This document shows, piece by piece, positions 47,245 through 57,539 of a stretch of DNA of 64,000 nt. The notes below the pieces were generated by a model, which did not search any database, had not been told where the DNA came from, and saw nothing but the letters and a program-made list of their open reading frames with translations. Where the stretch lies: assembly GCF_000002235.5 (NCBI RefSeq), contig NW_022145606.1, positions 23,186,595 through 23,250,594 on the forward strand. Reading direction: 5' to 3'. Positions within the stretch are counted from its first letter, which is position 1, and each line of letters opens with the position of its first letter. The translations under genes were made by a program, and so were the position numbers. Source of the DNA: Strongylocentrotus purpuratus (taxonomy: Eukaryota; Echinodermata; Echinoidea; Camarodonta; Strongylocentrotidae).

Positions 47245-47344
47245 ATGTCTCGACGACTGAGAGAGCCTGCAGATACCAACCGCCCAGAAGATTACACAGA
47301 AAAGGACAGAAAGGGGTTTTGTGTCAAAATTCTACCAGGAAAGG
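47245..47344 (+). CDS. KMT5A-like SET protein, first coding exon
   Basis: ATG at 47245 with an in-frame 33-codon exon (MSRRLREPADTNRPEDY..., closing KGFCVKILPGKG) and donor G|GTAAGG at 47345. The short N-terminus running straight into a 'GKGRgVf' entry to the SET fold is typical of the small KMT5A-like proteins. SET domains of this group methylate lysine, histone H4K20 in the case of KMT5A itself; the substrate here is unknown. An acceptor-like TATCCTAG lies 9 bases before the ATG, so a non-coding upstream exon is possible. No promoter could be identified. Confidence 0.75.
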
Positions 47345-47649
47345 GTAAGGTATCCAGTGCAGATATAAGTGATTTCGAAAGGCTCCTTTTTTCATGAATT
47401 AACATCCTTCAAGATTATTTTAAGTGTCCAATGTGTCCAATATCAGGATAAGTAGTCTGAATTGTATTTTCTTTTTGTTGAATAATTTGTACCTTTTAAT
47501 AGTGATTATGCATTACTTTGGTGGCCCCTTTTTGTAAGCTTTGCTTTTTCCAGGGTCTCCGAACCTTCACTTTAATTTTGATCATGTGTCTGTCAGTGTA
47601 AATTTTCTATTTTGTTTTGTATATTTTTTGATGGTTAGATAATGAAATG

Positions 47650-47940
47650 AATTGATAGGAGGCATATACAAATGTAGGAGGGATAATGATCTGATTAGTT
47701 TTGGGGGTATTAAGGTCAAAGGTGACAGAGGTCTACGTTCTCGCGATAAATAAAGAACCGTTTGACGGATCAATTTCAATCTTGGCTCATATAGGCTTAT
47801 GGAAGTGATGATGATCTGATTAGATGATTTAAGTTTTTGAAAATTTTAGTAGTTAAATGTGTAATATATTTTAGATCTGGCAATAGCAGAGGCATACATT
47901 TTAACTGCGCTCAGTCGAGAATCCATGTAGTTTGGCTTTG
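47650..47940. repeat. Fragment of the 'gattagatttt...ggtcaaagg' repeat
   Basis: Shares 'gatctgattagttttggggg', 'aggtcaaaggtgacagaggt' and the ending 'actgcgctcagtcgagaatc' with 31526-32215 and 36448-37865. Lies in the intron between the two SET exons. Confidence 0.7.
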
Positions 47941-47995
47941 TAATACCATCTTCAAAAACAGTGCATTATTTATTGTTATCTCTTGTACTCTGCAG

Positions 47996-48149
47996 GTAGA
48001 GCTGTTTTCACTACAAAAAACTTTCATAGTGGGGAGTTTTTACTCCATTACCATGGGGAATTAATAGATAAAGCAGAGGCAGAAGAAAGAGAAAGATTTG
48101 AAGAAACCGGATTCAGATATTTCTTCAAGTACAGAGGGAAGAATCTGTG
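47996..48149 (+). CDS. KMT5A-like SET domain, N-terminal half (exon)
   Basis: Acceptor CTCTGCAG, donor TG|GTAAGT. GT completes the Gly of GKG, giving GKGRAVFTTKNFHSGEFLLH, then YHGELIDKAEAEERERFEE, then YFFKYRGKNL. The corresponding parts of KMT5A are 'GRGVfA...F..GdFVVEYhGdLI...eA..RE' and 'YmYyF.y.....CvDAT'. It leaves in phase 2 (TG), which needs a T or C to give Cys; the exon at 46123 supplies exactly that but lies upstream. No suitable SET-middle exon was found downstream on this strand. Confidence 0.8.
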
Positions 48150-48158
48150 GTAAGTGTT

Positions 48159-50066
48159 TTAAAGGTATTGCACCGTGTTGGTAAAAGTCGAAGAGGTAAA
48201 ATTAGATTTCCTTAATTTTATAGTTTTTGGATACACTTATGAGGGTAGAACGCACCCCCGCCAAAAAAAAATCGCTCTGAAATGCCTGTATTTTCGAGAA
48301 ATCGCGTGTTTAGTGTTGATTTTGGTTATTTATCTGGTACTCGATAAATACGGCTAATTCGCTTGATGTTGAATATCTCATGGATAAAATTGTTTCTGAT
48401 CTTACTGTTATAATGTAATGATGAGGCTCAGACAGTCATTTGTAAGCTTGGTAGTAGCAACTATTTAAAGGCAGTCACGCAGGGGATTTCCTGATTAATT
48501 TCAGCCGCAGATGGCGACACACAAGTACGGTCACGAAGCTGTTTACCGAGCGGAATTGTACGTGCGCGGGTGTCCAGTTTCTGTACGTGCGTATGCGCAC
48601 CATTCTCAGTCATATCATGTCACTGCACTGTCAGTGTCAGTATCAGACCTGCAAAACAGTCTGTCTGATCTGTCCTGACACTCTAAATTTGCTCAAGTCA
48701 AATTTTCAGTTTCAAAATCAAAGTGTCCAGGGCTGTCAGTATCACTGCAGCGAGTGTCAGCAGGTCAGTGTCCCTGTCAGTGTCACTGCAGCGAGTGTCA
48801 GCAGGTCAGTGTCCCTGTCAGTGTCACTGCAGCGAGTGTCAGCAGGTCGAGTGTCACTGCATTGCAAAAATACATCAAAGACCAAGCTTTGTGCGCAAGA
48901 TAGCAAATATAATTCAAACTTAACGTTCTAATAAAGCCTCTAGAGACGATCGGATATATAATAAAACAATTACCGGTGACGAGATCTCGATAAAGACAAA
49001 CACCAAAATTTACACCGCACATGAAAGTAGACGTGCAATCGCGATCGCAGGTTGCAGCATACAGCATGCAGCAGTAATTTTCGGTCTTGTTTACGTTTGG
49101 TAGTATAAAGCGCGGCCGAGTACAACAGCTGTTCAATTCAGTAGTATACTATAACTAGACCCTCTATAAGAATCCAGATTATAAATCTACTAACTAATTT
49201 ATAGCTTATACAGTATATTATTAGAATGTGAAAAAAAATAACTGTGCGGTAACAATGTAGTATATTTTCTTTGCTTTTTTAAGATGCAATTGACAACACA
49301 AGAAACATACACAGATTGCGATATTGCGCAATGTGCACGTTTCTTTCGTGCGTACGTAATGTGAGCTGATCGCTGAGACAGCTCGAGCGGGGATAGCGAG
49401 CTGGCGATTCCTATGCACACGGTTTGATTTCTATATCGTGCGTCTGTGTGTGTGCGTCGCTCGGAAGAGTTCGGACGGCCATGTTTGAAATTGGGTGCTG
49501 CGGGAAAGACGACCACTTTGGTGTTCGCTTGCCCCTCGAGCACGCGTAGTTTGCATTAGGCGAAACGGTTTCACAAGGGAGTTGGACGGCGTCAGCGTAC
49601 ATGACATTTCTCGTGGCCAATGAAATCGCTCGCCACGCGTGTAAGTCTTTAATATGTGGTTCCATGTTGAAAGAACCAAACAACACACTCCCTGTGTCCT
49701 GACCTGGGTATGACTCATAGGTCATGACACAATAACATAAACATTGGCTAGTCTTTGTTCAGGCTTATCATTACAAAGACTTTACAAACAGATATCACGA
49801 CACTTTCACAGGTAAGGTTCTATTCATGTTGATACATCACAAAATAAAGGAAAGTTGGGAAATTTTCAAAGGACAACACTGTTTTTAAAGGGAAAAACAA
49901 ATTTGTCTGGCCGGACAGATATCGCCGACTGTAGTTGTCCTTTTCTAGCTTCCAATGCTATTTGAAGAAAATTAGGAATCAATTTGGTCTTAGGTCATCT
50001 AGATGGACCAAGGAAAACATTTCCACCAAATCCATGACCTTGACCAACACTGTGTATTACCTTTAA
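48159..50066 (+). mobile_element. Small TIR element split by a 1.4-kb insertion
   Basis: 48159-48405 and 49796-50066 together match the intact copy at 54370-54879 in reverse orientation. Ends are TTAAAGGTATTGCACCGTGT and, inverted, TTAAAGGTAATACACAGTGT. The insertion (48406-49795) has imperfect ends of its own: 'tgtaatgatgaggctcagac' against 'tgtaatgataagcctgaaca' inverted. No transposase was recognised in either. Confidence 0.8.
48728..48865. repeat. Three tandem ~47-bp units
   Basis: 'tcactgcagcgagtgtcagc' followed by 'aggtcagtgtccctgtcagtg', almost identical in the copies, inside the 1.4-kb insertion. The remainder of the insertion (48870-49790) shows nothing I recognise. Confidence 0.9.
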
Positions 50067-51300
50067 GAATTTAATTTCTGTCCAAATTAAGAAATATGAT
50101 TATATTAGTTATAAAGAAGCATCAAATGCTGGCATGTTGATTGATCTCCGATGAATTAAATCCAGATTTGTGGTTTATGATGTTCTCTATGATGGATGTC
50201 AACCACACCAACTTTGGCAGCAAGAAAAAACAAGTATGAAATGGGTGTGCAATTATCATAGATGTCCTCTAACCCTTTAAAAAGTCAACAGATCCCAACT
50301 AACCCAGGAAGGGGGATAGGTAGAAATAGTTGAGAGGTTGTCTTTAAAGATGAGTAATCTCTCACCTAAACACTGAATAATATACTATATATAAAATAAT
50401 AGATACATGTAGCTCAAATGTATGGTTCTCTAAACAAGAATGAATTAGATTACATTTTTCTTTAAAAACTTTTTTTTTATAAACAGAACAGGGTTCTTAA
50501 TTATGGGTCAGGGAATTTGAAATACTTTTTCAAACAGCAAAATGTCAATGAAAGTCATGGAATTCATTAATACTTCTGGAAAGTTGGGGGAAAATCATTT
50601 GTTCAAGATATTATTTAATATTCTAACCTTATATTTATTTGTATAATTAACAGAGGGAATTAAAAAAAAAAATGTATGCTTTCATGTCAGATCAGTTTGT
50701 ATCATATTCCACAATTACACTTCCCTGACCAGCCCTTCTATTACATGTATTTTATTATTTTGTGTACTTGTAGTACTGATACTAGCAAGCTCCCCTCACA
50801 ACTAAGTATAAGTGTGTATGACTGACGACATACATGTACATGTACACTCTAGGCCTGGGAATGAATACCAAATTTGCTATTCAAATATTTATGGAAAAAG
50901 TATTTGAATAGTCCAAATATTTGTGGTATGAGCCCAAAGTGCAACACCCAGTGAAGTGGTCGAAGGTTGGCCATGACCGATATGCCCCCACAGACTCATG
51001 TCGAGCTGCAAAATGCAAGACAAATATTATATCACTATGTGGCTCTTTTGTCTGATCACTGTTAGCTTTCAAATTTCACAGACATGTCCAACATAACTAG
51101 CCTGAGGTTCATGTAAGGTTTTGCTGGATTTGGGGAGGTCTGCAAAAGGGACACCCTACCTTTAATGAAATTTTCACTGTTTTGCATAAGTTTAGTTTTA
51201 CTCTATAAACCCTTTGCACGCAAATGTTGCAAAATTGCACATTTGTACACTCAAATTCAACAATCGTAATAATTACTTTTTGTGTATATATTCCTTGAGG
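50067..51300. other. No gene recognised
   Basis: AT-rich, without clear repeat or exon. The part nearest 51300 is read-through of the next exon's frame on the minus strand. Confidence 0.5.
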
Positions 51301-51303
51301 CAC

Positions 51304-52673
51304 CTCTGGTTCCTCTGCGTTAACTTGTTCAGGCATCCCTTGGTTCTCTGTGTTAACTTGTTCAGGCATCCCTTGGTTATCTGTGTTGACTTGTTCAGGC
51401 ATCCCTTGGTTCTCTGTGTTGACTTGTTCAGGCATCGCTTGGTTCTCTGTGTTGACTAGTTCAGGCATCCCTTGGTTCTCTGTGTTGACTTGTTCAGGCA
51501 TCCCTTGGTTCTCTGTGTTGACTAGTTCAGGCATCCCTTGGTTATCTGTGTTGACTTGTTCAGGCATCCCTTGGTCTGCTGTGTTGACTTGTTCAGGCAT
51601 CCCTTGGTTCTCTGTGTTGACTTGTTCAGGCATCCCTTGGTTCTCTGTGTTGACTTGTTCAGGCATCCCTTGGTTCTCTGTGTTGACTTGTTCAGGCATC
51701 GCTTGGTTCTCTGTGTTAACTTGTTCAGGCATCCCTTGGTCCGCTGTGTTGACTTGTTCAGGCATCCCTTGGTTCTCTGTGTTGACTTGTTCAGGCATCC
51801 CTTGGTTCTCTGTGTTAACTTGTTCAGGCATCCCTTGGTCCGCTGTGTTGACTTGTTCAGGCATCCCTTGGTCCGCTGTGTTGACTTGTTCAGGCATCCC
51901 TTGGTTCTCTGTGTTGACTTGTTCAGGCATCCCTTGGTCCGCTGTGTTGACTTGTTCAGGCATCCCTTGGTTCTCTGTGTTAACTTGTTCAGGCATCCCT
52001 TGGTTCTCTGTGTTAACTTGTTCAGGCATCCCTTGGTTCTCTGTGTTGACTTGTTCAGGCATCCCTTGGTCCGCTGTGTTAACTTGTTCAGGCATCCCTT
52101 GGTTCTCTGTGTTGACTTGTTCAGGCATCCCTTGGTTCTCTGTGTTGACTTGTTCAGGCATCGCTTGGTTCTCTGTGTTAACTTGTTCAGGCATCCCTTG
52201 GTCCGCTGTGTTGACTTGTTCAGGCATCCCTTGGTTCTCTGTGTTGACTTGTTCAGGCATCCCTTGGTCCGCTGTGTTGACTTGTTCAGGCATCCCTTGG
52301 TCCGCTGTGTTGACTTGTTCAGGCATCCCTTGGTTCTCTGTGTTGACTTGTTCAGGCATCCCTTGGTCCGCTGTGTTGACTTGTTCAGGCATCCCTTGGT
52401 TCTCTGTGTTAACTTGTTCAGGCATCCCTTGGTCCGCTGTGTTGACTTGTTCAGGCATCCCTTGGTCTTCTGTGTTTACTGTGTTTACTTCCTGAGGCAT
52501 CTTCTCCTTACATGCATTTCCCCATGTGCTCGCTTGCTTTATTAGATCCGAATAATAGGGTTCTGGGAACTTGAAATCTTTTGGCAGCGAGTAGTCATAC
52601 AATAATTCCATATTGCTCTTCATGTCTTTTGTGGCGAACAGACATAGTGCGGGTTTCCCCGTAATTTCAATCA
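51304..52673 (-). CDS. SET domain C-terminal end plus ~35 EQVNT repeats (exon)
   Basis: Minus-strand exon entered at AG 52674-52675 with TG, needing one base before it (A would give Met). It encodes IEITGKPALCLFATKDMKSN and MELLYDYSLPKD, i.e. the 'eGkPhLCLFA.rdI..geEl.YdYg' close of a KMT5A-like SET domain with its catalytic Tyr region. Then come FKFPEPYYSDLIKQAS and about 35 tandem copies of an 11-residue repeat, MPEQVNTENQG or MPEQVNTADQG. A donor GAG|GTGCCT at 51303 is the likeliest end, since the frame beyond has no family likeness. The sequence before the acceptor has no pyrimidine tract and belongs to a repeat, so the left border may be a rearrangement break rather than a splice site. 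Confidence 0.75.
51313..52485 (-). repeat. 33-bp coding minisatellite, ~35 units
   Basis: Units are 33 bp with no frame-disrupting length change. Two main unit types alternate irregularly (ENQ and ADQ), with rarer DNQ, ENQA and MPELVNT variants. The block ADQ-ENQA-ENQG-ENQG occurs twice, showing recent multi-unit duplications. Diverged units (QDQ) occur at 36590-36670 on the plus strand. The plus strand is also fully open across the array, purely because of its 33-bp period. Confidence 0.95.
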
Positions 52674-52675
52674 CT

Positions 52676-53645
52676 AATACCGTGTGACCAATTGTCTTGA
52701 AACCTAATTTAAATGATTCAGTAGAGTGTCTTCTTTCATATGCACCCCCATGCTCTGCGTTTTGTCAAGGAATAGGAATTTTATAATCTTTTAAACATAG
52801 TTAAAGTTTTGGTTAAAGTTTCAGGAGTGTCGTGTATACACAATATACATACTGTACATATACTGTGTACTGTATGTACTGGACAGACATTATGGAAATG
52901 TTGAAGTTTTGGTTTCTTCCATAACTTCAGGTAGGAAATTTCAGTAGTGTTATAGTTTCATATGAATGTTATGTGTAAACAATATTACCCTTTTCTGAAG
53001 TCCATTAGAGTTAAAGGTCAAAGGTCAATGAACTTTGCATAATGTTTGCATTTTCATGTACAACTTCAACTAGGATTATTTACTGGTGACAATGTTTTGT
53101 AGGATGGTTACCCTTTTGCAGTCTGCAGTTAAGACTGTGAGGTAACCACTGTTAAAGGTCAAAGGTCAAGGGTCAATGAACTTCAGCATTTTCATGTACA
53201 ACTTTAACTTATTAAACTCTTAAATAGGCAACTCCTTGATGTCACAACCTGGACAACTTTTAATTGCTCATTTGTAAAGTCTGCCATCAATTTGGATCAA
53301 ACTTGGTGGTAATTAATGACCCTTGGGTATAGGAACATATATGGTGCATACAGATATGCTTACATACAACTTTATGCATAATTATGCATAAATATGCATA
53401 CATGTGCATATATATGCAATGTACTTGCATGCATTTACATGTACATGCGCATGAATATGCATATATATGCAGTTTGAGTGTCAAGTTGTACATGTATGTA
53501 AGCAGATCTGTAGGAGGATGGGGTCTTTAGAAGGCATCTAGGTCTCAAAATGCTAATTGTTCAAAATCCTTTTTTGGGGGTGAAATTTTCCACGTTTTAT
53601 TGACCACGAAATCGGGCGAGACTCGTGGTTCGAGAACCATCTTGT
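52676..53645 (+). repeat. 3' half of 'tgtctcgcctgcgaagcag' repeat
   Basis: From 'aataccgtgtgaccaattgt' to 'gggcgagactcgtggttcga' this aligns with 55270-55720 and 56525-56715 of the fuller copy. It contains perfect AGGTCAAAGGTCA direct repeats (53015-53027 and again about 53155-53167) and a pyrimidine/purine 'atgcatatatgcat' patch (53370-53470). Confidence 0.8.
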
Positions 53646-54369
53646 TTTCATTTAACTGCAAAGCCTTAGAGAATTATTTGACTCTAATGCATATCTATAT
53701 GGTTGCAACATCAAGGATAGTGGTCTACAGTCATTTAAAGGGGAATCCAACCCATATGGCAAGTTCTAAAACAAAAAAGAAATTTCAGAGAAGCAGATTG
53801 GTGAAAGTTTGAACAAAATCGGACAAACAATAAGAAAGTTATACATTTTTGAAAGTTGTTAGCACTATACATATTGGAATTTCAAGTTGGCCGAATTGGG
53901 AAACAAAGAATAACTTAAAGATGAAAAAATAAAAAGAGAGAATTACAGACACAGAGAATATTATAGGCCTAATGGAAAATTGCACTGATTGGAGAAAAAA
54001 TAAAGAATTACATTGATGAAAGGAAGAGGATAGAGTGATTTGTTTTTCCTTCAATCCATCATCTTCATTTTGATGATGTATTTCTTTGTTTTCCCATCAT
54101 AAATGCTTGCTTGATGTAATTTCTTGGTTGTCCTTCATTTTATCGTCCCTTTCTTGATGTATTCCTTTGTTTTCCCATCACTCTTTCTTTTGGCAATGCA
54201 TATTTCTTTTTTTGTTTATCTTCAATCATTGCAATTTTCCATTCGTCTTGTAGTACTCTTTGTGTCTGGATTTCTCTCTTTTCCTTTTTTCTTTTATAAG
54301 TTTTTCTTTGTTTTCCATAATTTATCTTCTCTTTCTATATTTCCATCATTCCTAGTAATTGCCAACCTA
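53646..54369. other. No gene recognised
   Basis: T-rich sequence on the plus strand from 54050, with 'tttctttgttttcccatcat' words repeated loosely. Open frames are low-complexity. Confidence 0.5.
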
Positions 54370-54879
54370 TTAAAAGTAATACACAGTGTTGGCCAAGGTC
54401 ACGGATTTTGATTAAATGTGTTTTTCTTGGTGCATCTAGATGATCTAAGACCAAATCGATTATCAATTTTCTTCAAATAGCCTTGGAAGCTGTAAAAGGA
54501 CAAGTACATTCGACGATATCTGTCCGGCCAGACAAATCTGTTTTCCCCTTTAAAAACAGTGTTCTCCTTCAAAAATTCCCAACTTTTCTTTATTTTGAGA
54601 TGTATCAACATAAAAAGAACCTTACCTGTGATTTGTAAGATCAGAAACACTTTTATCCGTGAGATATTCAGCATCAAGCGAATTAGCCGTATTCATCGGG
54701 TACCCGATAAATCCCAAAAATCAACACTAAACATGTGATTTCTCGAAAATGGAGGCATTTCAGAGTGAACTTTTACGGAGTTGTGTTCTACCCTCATAAG
54801 TGTATCAAAAAATAAGAAAGTGAAGGAAATCTATTTTTTTACCCCTTCGTCTTTTACCAACACTGCGCAATACCTTTAA
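54370..54879 (-). mobile_element. Intact copy of the small TIR element
   Basis: 510 bp with TTAAAAGTAATACACAGTGT at one end and the inverse of CTTAAAGGTATTGCGCAGTG at the other. Includes 'tgtccggccagacaaatctg' and 'ttctcgaaaatggaggcatt'. It is the reverse-orientation counterpart of the split copy at 48159-50066. Confidence 0.8.
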
Positions 54880-54940
54880 GTTTCATTCCTCATTTTATTT
54901 TCATATGTCAGTCTAGAAAATCCTTTAAAATCTTTAATTT

Positions 54941-56720
54941 TTGTCTCGCCTGCGAAGCAGAAGCGAGACCATAGGCGTCACTATTTCCGGCGGCGGCGAC
55001 GGCGGCGTTGTCAACATTTCAGGTTTAAGTTTGATTGGTCAAATTCCTATGGCTTGAATTCCAATACCGTGCAACCAATGGTCTTGAAACTGGATTCAAA
55101 TGATTTGGTAGAGTGTTCTCTTGTATATGCATCCCCATACTCTGTGTTTCGTCCAGGAATAGGGATTTTATAACCTTTTAGACTTGGTTAAGTTTTGATT
55201 AAAGTTTCAGGCCAGTGTCTGTTGCAGGTTAAAGTTTGCATGGTTAAGTTCAGATGTCTATAATTCCAATACCCTGTGACCAATTGTCTTGAAACCTAAT
55301 TCAAATGATTCAGTAGAGTGTCCTCTTTCATATGCACCCCCATGCTCTGCGTTTTGTCAAGGAATAGGGATTTTATAATCTTTTAAACTTAGTTAAAGTT
55401 TTGGTTAAAGTTTCAGGCCAGTGTCCTGTATACACAATATATACTGTACATATACTGTATGTACTGTACAGACATTATGGAAATGTTGAAGTTTTGGTTT
55501 CTTCCATAACTTCAGGTAGGAGAGCTCAGTAGTGTTATAGTTTCATATGAATGTTATGTAAAGAATATTATCCTTTTCTGAAGTCCATTATAGTCAAGGG
55601 TCAATGAACTTTTTCATGTACAACTTCAACTTATTGTCATACTCTTAAATTGGCAACTCCTTGATGTCACAACCTGGACAAATTTTCATTGGCTTTATAC
55701 ACAATTTTTTTACACATTTTGAAACTATGAAACGGGCTCCGTACGTGTGTCTGTGTGTCTGTCTGTCTGTGTGTCTGTGTGTGTACAAAATGTTAAATTA
55801 GGCTTCTTCTCCCTCATTTCTGGACCGATTTTGATTCTGATTGTTTTATCTCATAGGGCTAGGTGCGGGGTTCAAAAATTCTACACAGAATTTTGAAATT
55901 CATTAATTATGCTAATTTACGTAAATTTATTCAAATTCACAAAAAATGCTTCTTCTCCTTCATTTCTTGACCGATTTTGAATCTGATTGTTTTAATTGAT
56001 AGAGCTTAGATGGCTACACAAAACTTGTACACAGAATTGTGAAATTTTACTCCATTCATTAAATATCATAATTTATGTAAATTTATTCATAATTCACAAA
56101 AAATGCTTCTCCCTCATTTCTCGACCGATTTTGATTCTGATTGTTTTATCTCATAGGGCTAGGTGCAGGGTTCAAAACTTCTACACAGAATTTTGAAATT
56201 CATTAATTATGTTAATTTATGCAAATTTATTCAAATTCACAAAAAATGCTTCTTCATTTCTTGACCTAATTCTCATTATAATTGTTTTATTTGGTAGAGC
56301 TTCGTTGGCTACACAAAACTTGTACACATAATTTTGAAATTTTACTCCAGTAATTATAGCTTATGTAAATTTATTCATAATTCACAAAACATGCTTCTTC
56401 TCCCTCATTTCTCGACCGATTTTGATTCTGATTGTTTTATCTCATAGGGCTAGGTGCAGGGTTGAAAAGTTGTACACAGAATTTTGAAATTCATTAATTA
56501 GGTTAATTTATGCAAATTTATTCAAATGCATACATACATGTATATGCAGTTTGAGTGTCAAGTTGTACATGTATGTAAGCAGATCTGTAGGAGGATGGGG
56601 TCAAAGGAATCTAGGGCTCAAAATGCTAATTGTTTAAAATCCTTTTTTGGGGGGTAAAATTTTCCACGTTCTATTGACCACGAAATCGGGCGAGACTCGT
56701 GGTTCGTGAACCGCCTTGTT
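54941..56720 (+). mobile_element. Fuller copy of 'tgtctcgcctgcgaagcag' element
   Basis: Begins TTGTCTCGCCTGCGAAGCAG and ends 'gcgagactcgtggttcgtga'; GTCTCGCC occurs inverted at the two edges. 55065-55260 and 55265-55435 are two diverged direct modules of about 170-195 bp ('tgattcagtagagtgtcctc'). A second tandem array follows (next entry). No coding sequence recognised. Confidence 0.75.
55798..56530 (+). repeat. Five ~147-bp tandem units in an A-B-A-B-A order
   Basis: Units start 'gcttcttctccctcatttct'. Units 1, 3 and 5 share 'tctcatagggctaggtgcag'; units 2 and 4 share 'gatagagcttagatggctac'. So the repeating block is a dimer of about 295 bp. Confidence 0.85.
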
Positions 56721-57301
56721 CTGTATTATGTCAGCCTTAGTTCTTGTCTTCTTTCTTTTCATCATTGACAAAAACAAAACAATCGCAACTTTAACTTCTT
56801 TTTAAAACAAATTTCCCCTCGCACGGCCCCCTTTGAAGACAGCCATAAAAAAAATGGTTAAGAGCAGTTGATAATTTAAATTAAGATTTTTTTCCCAGCG
56901 TGTTTGGCCCATTGCAGACACCATTACAAAAAAATTAGCTGCACAAGCCAAAACACAGGTGTTTTCGAGTGCGACGTGACCCAAGTCTTTGGTAAAAGCC
57001 TGTGAGAAGGATCGTTAAGGATATCCAATGTCAAAGGGTGGTCAAACTGCCTTTCATGCCTTGTGTGTGTAATTTCAAGAAGAGCCAGAAGAAATATTTT
57101 CAGTGGTTTCATTTTTGAAATACACAGACTAGAAATTGCTGGAACAAAAAAGAAGTACATTATAATTATTTTGTGCTTTAGAGAGGACAAAAAATCAAAC
57201 TTTGTTTCATCATCATCGCTCTGTTTTTTTTAAATCTAGTTATTTTTGTTTACATTGCTCAATGCTTTTTCATGTGTTTTCCCTTTCATTTTCTTTTGTA
57301 G

Positions 57302-57438
57302 GTAAGAGAGAGGTTCACCAGTTCTTGGCAGCATATCCTGATTTCAAGATTAGAAACTTCAAAGTCATCAGAAGCAAGGTCATGAATGAAAAATCAAAAA
57401 GAGATCGCTTGGTAAAAAAAATGGAAAGCAACCAGTAG
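57302..57438 (+). CDS. Last exon, C-terminal module (SET/finger family)
   Basis: Acceptor TTCTTTTGTAG, stop TAG at 57436-57438. It encodes KREVHQFLAAYPDFKIRNFK and VIRSKVMNEKSKRDRLVKK. With the exon at 43096 the junction reads LPGKREVHQFL, the 'PGKkec..cl..eP.lk.RtwkdvK..v.N' close that I recall for finger/recombinase-like animal proteins. Its upstream partner is 14.1 kb away on the same strand. The protein would end about 45 residues after PGK, normal for the family as I remember it. Confidence 0.7.
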
Positions 57439-57539
57439 GAAATTATTCTCTAATGCACCGGGTGAACTTTTTCATTCTTTAGTTTGCCACACACAGCGAT
57501 TTCTTGATATACAAGTATTTCGCTTCTACCAAACTTAAA

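Noticed and set aside
51350-52545. Long plus-strand open frames (FSVLTCSGIPW and VLCVDLFRHPL repeats)
   Set aside because: They are shadows of the 33-bp array, whose period keeps several frames open. Only the minus frame joins a SET domain.
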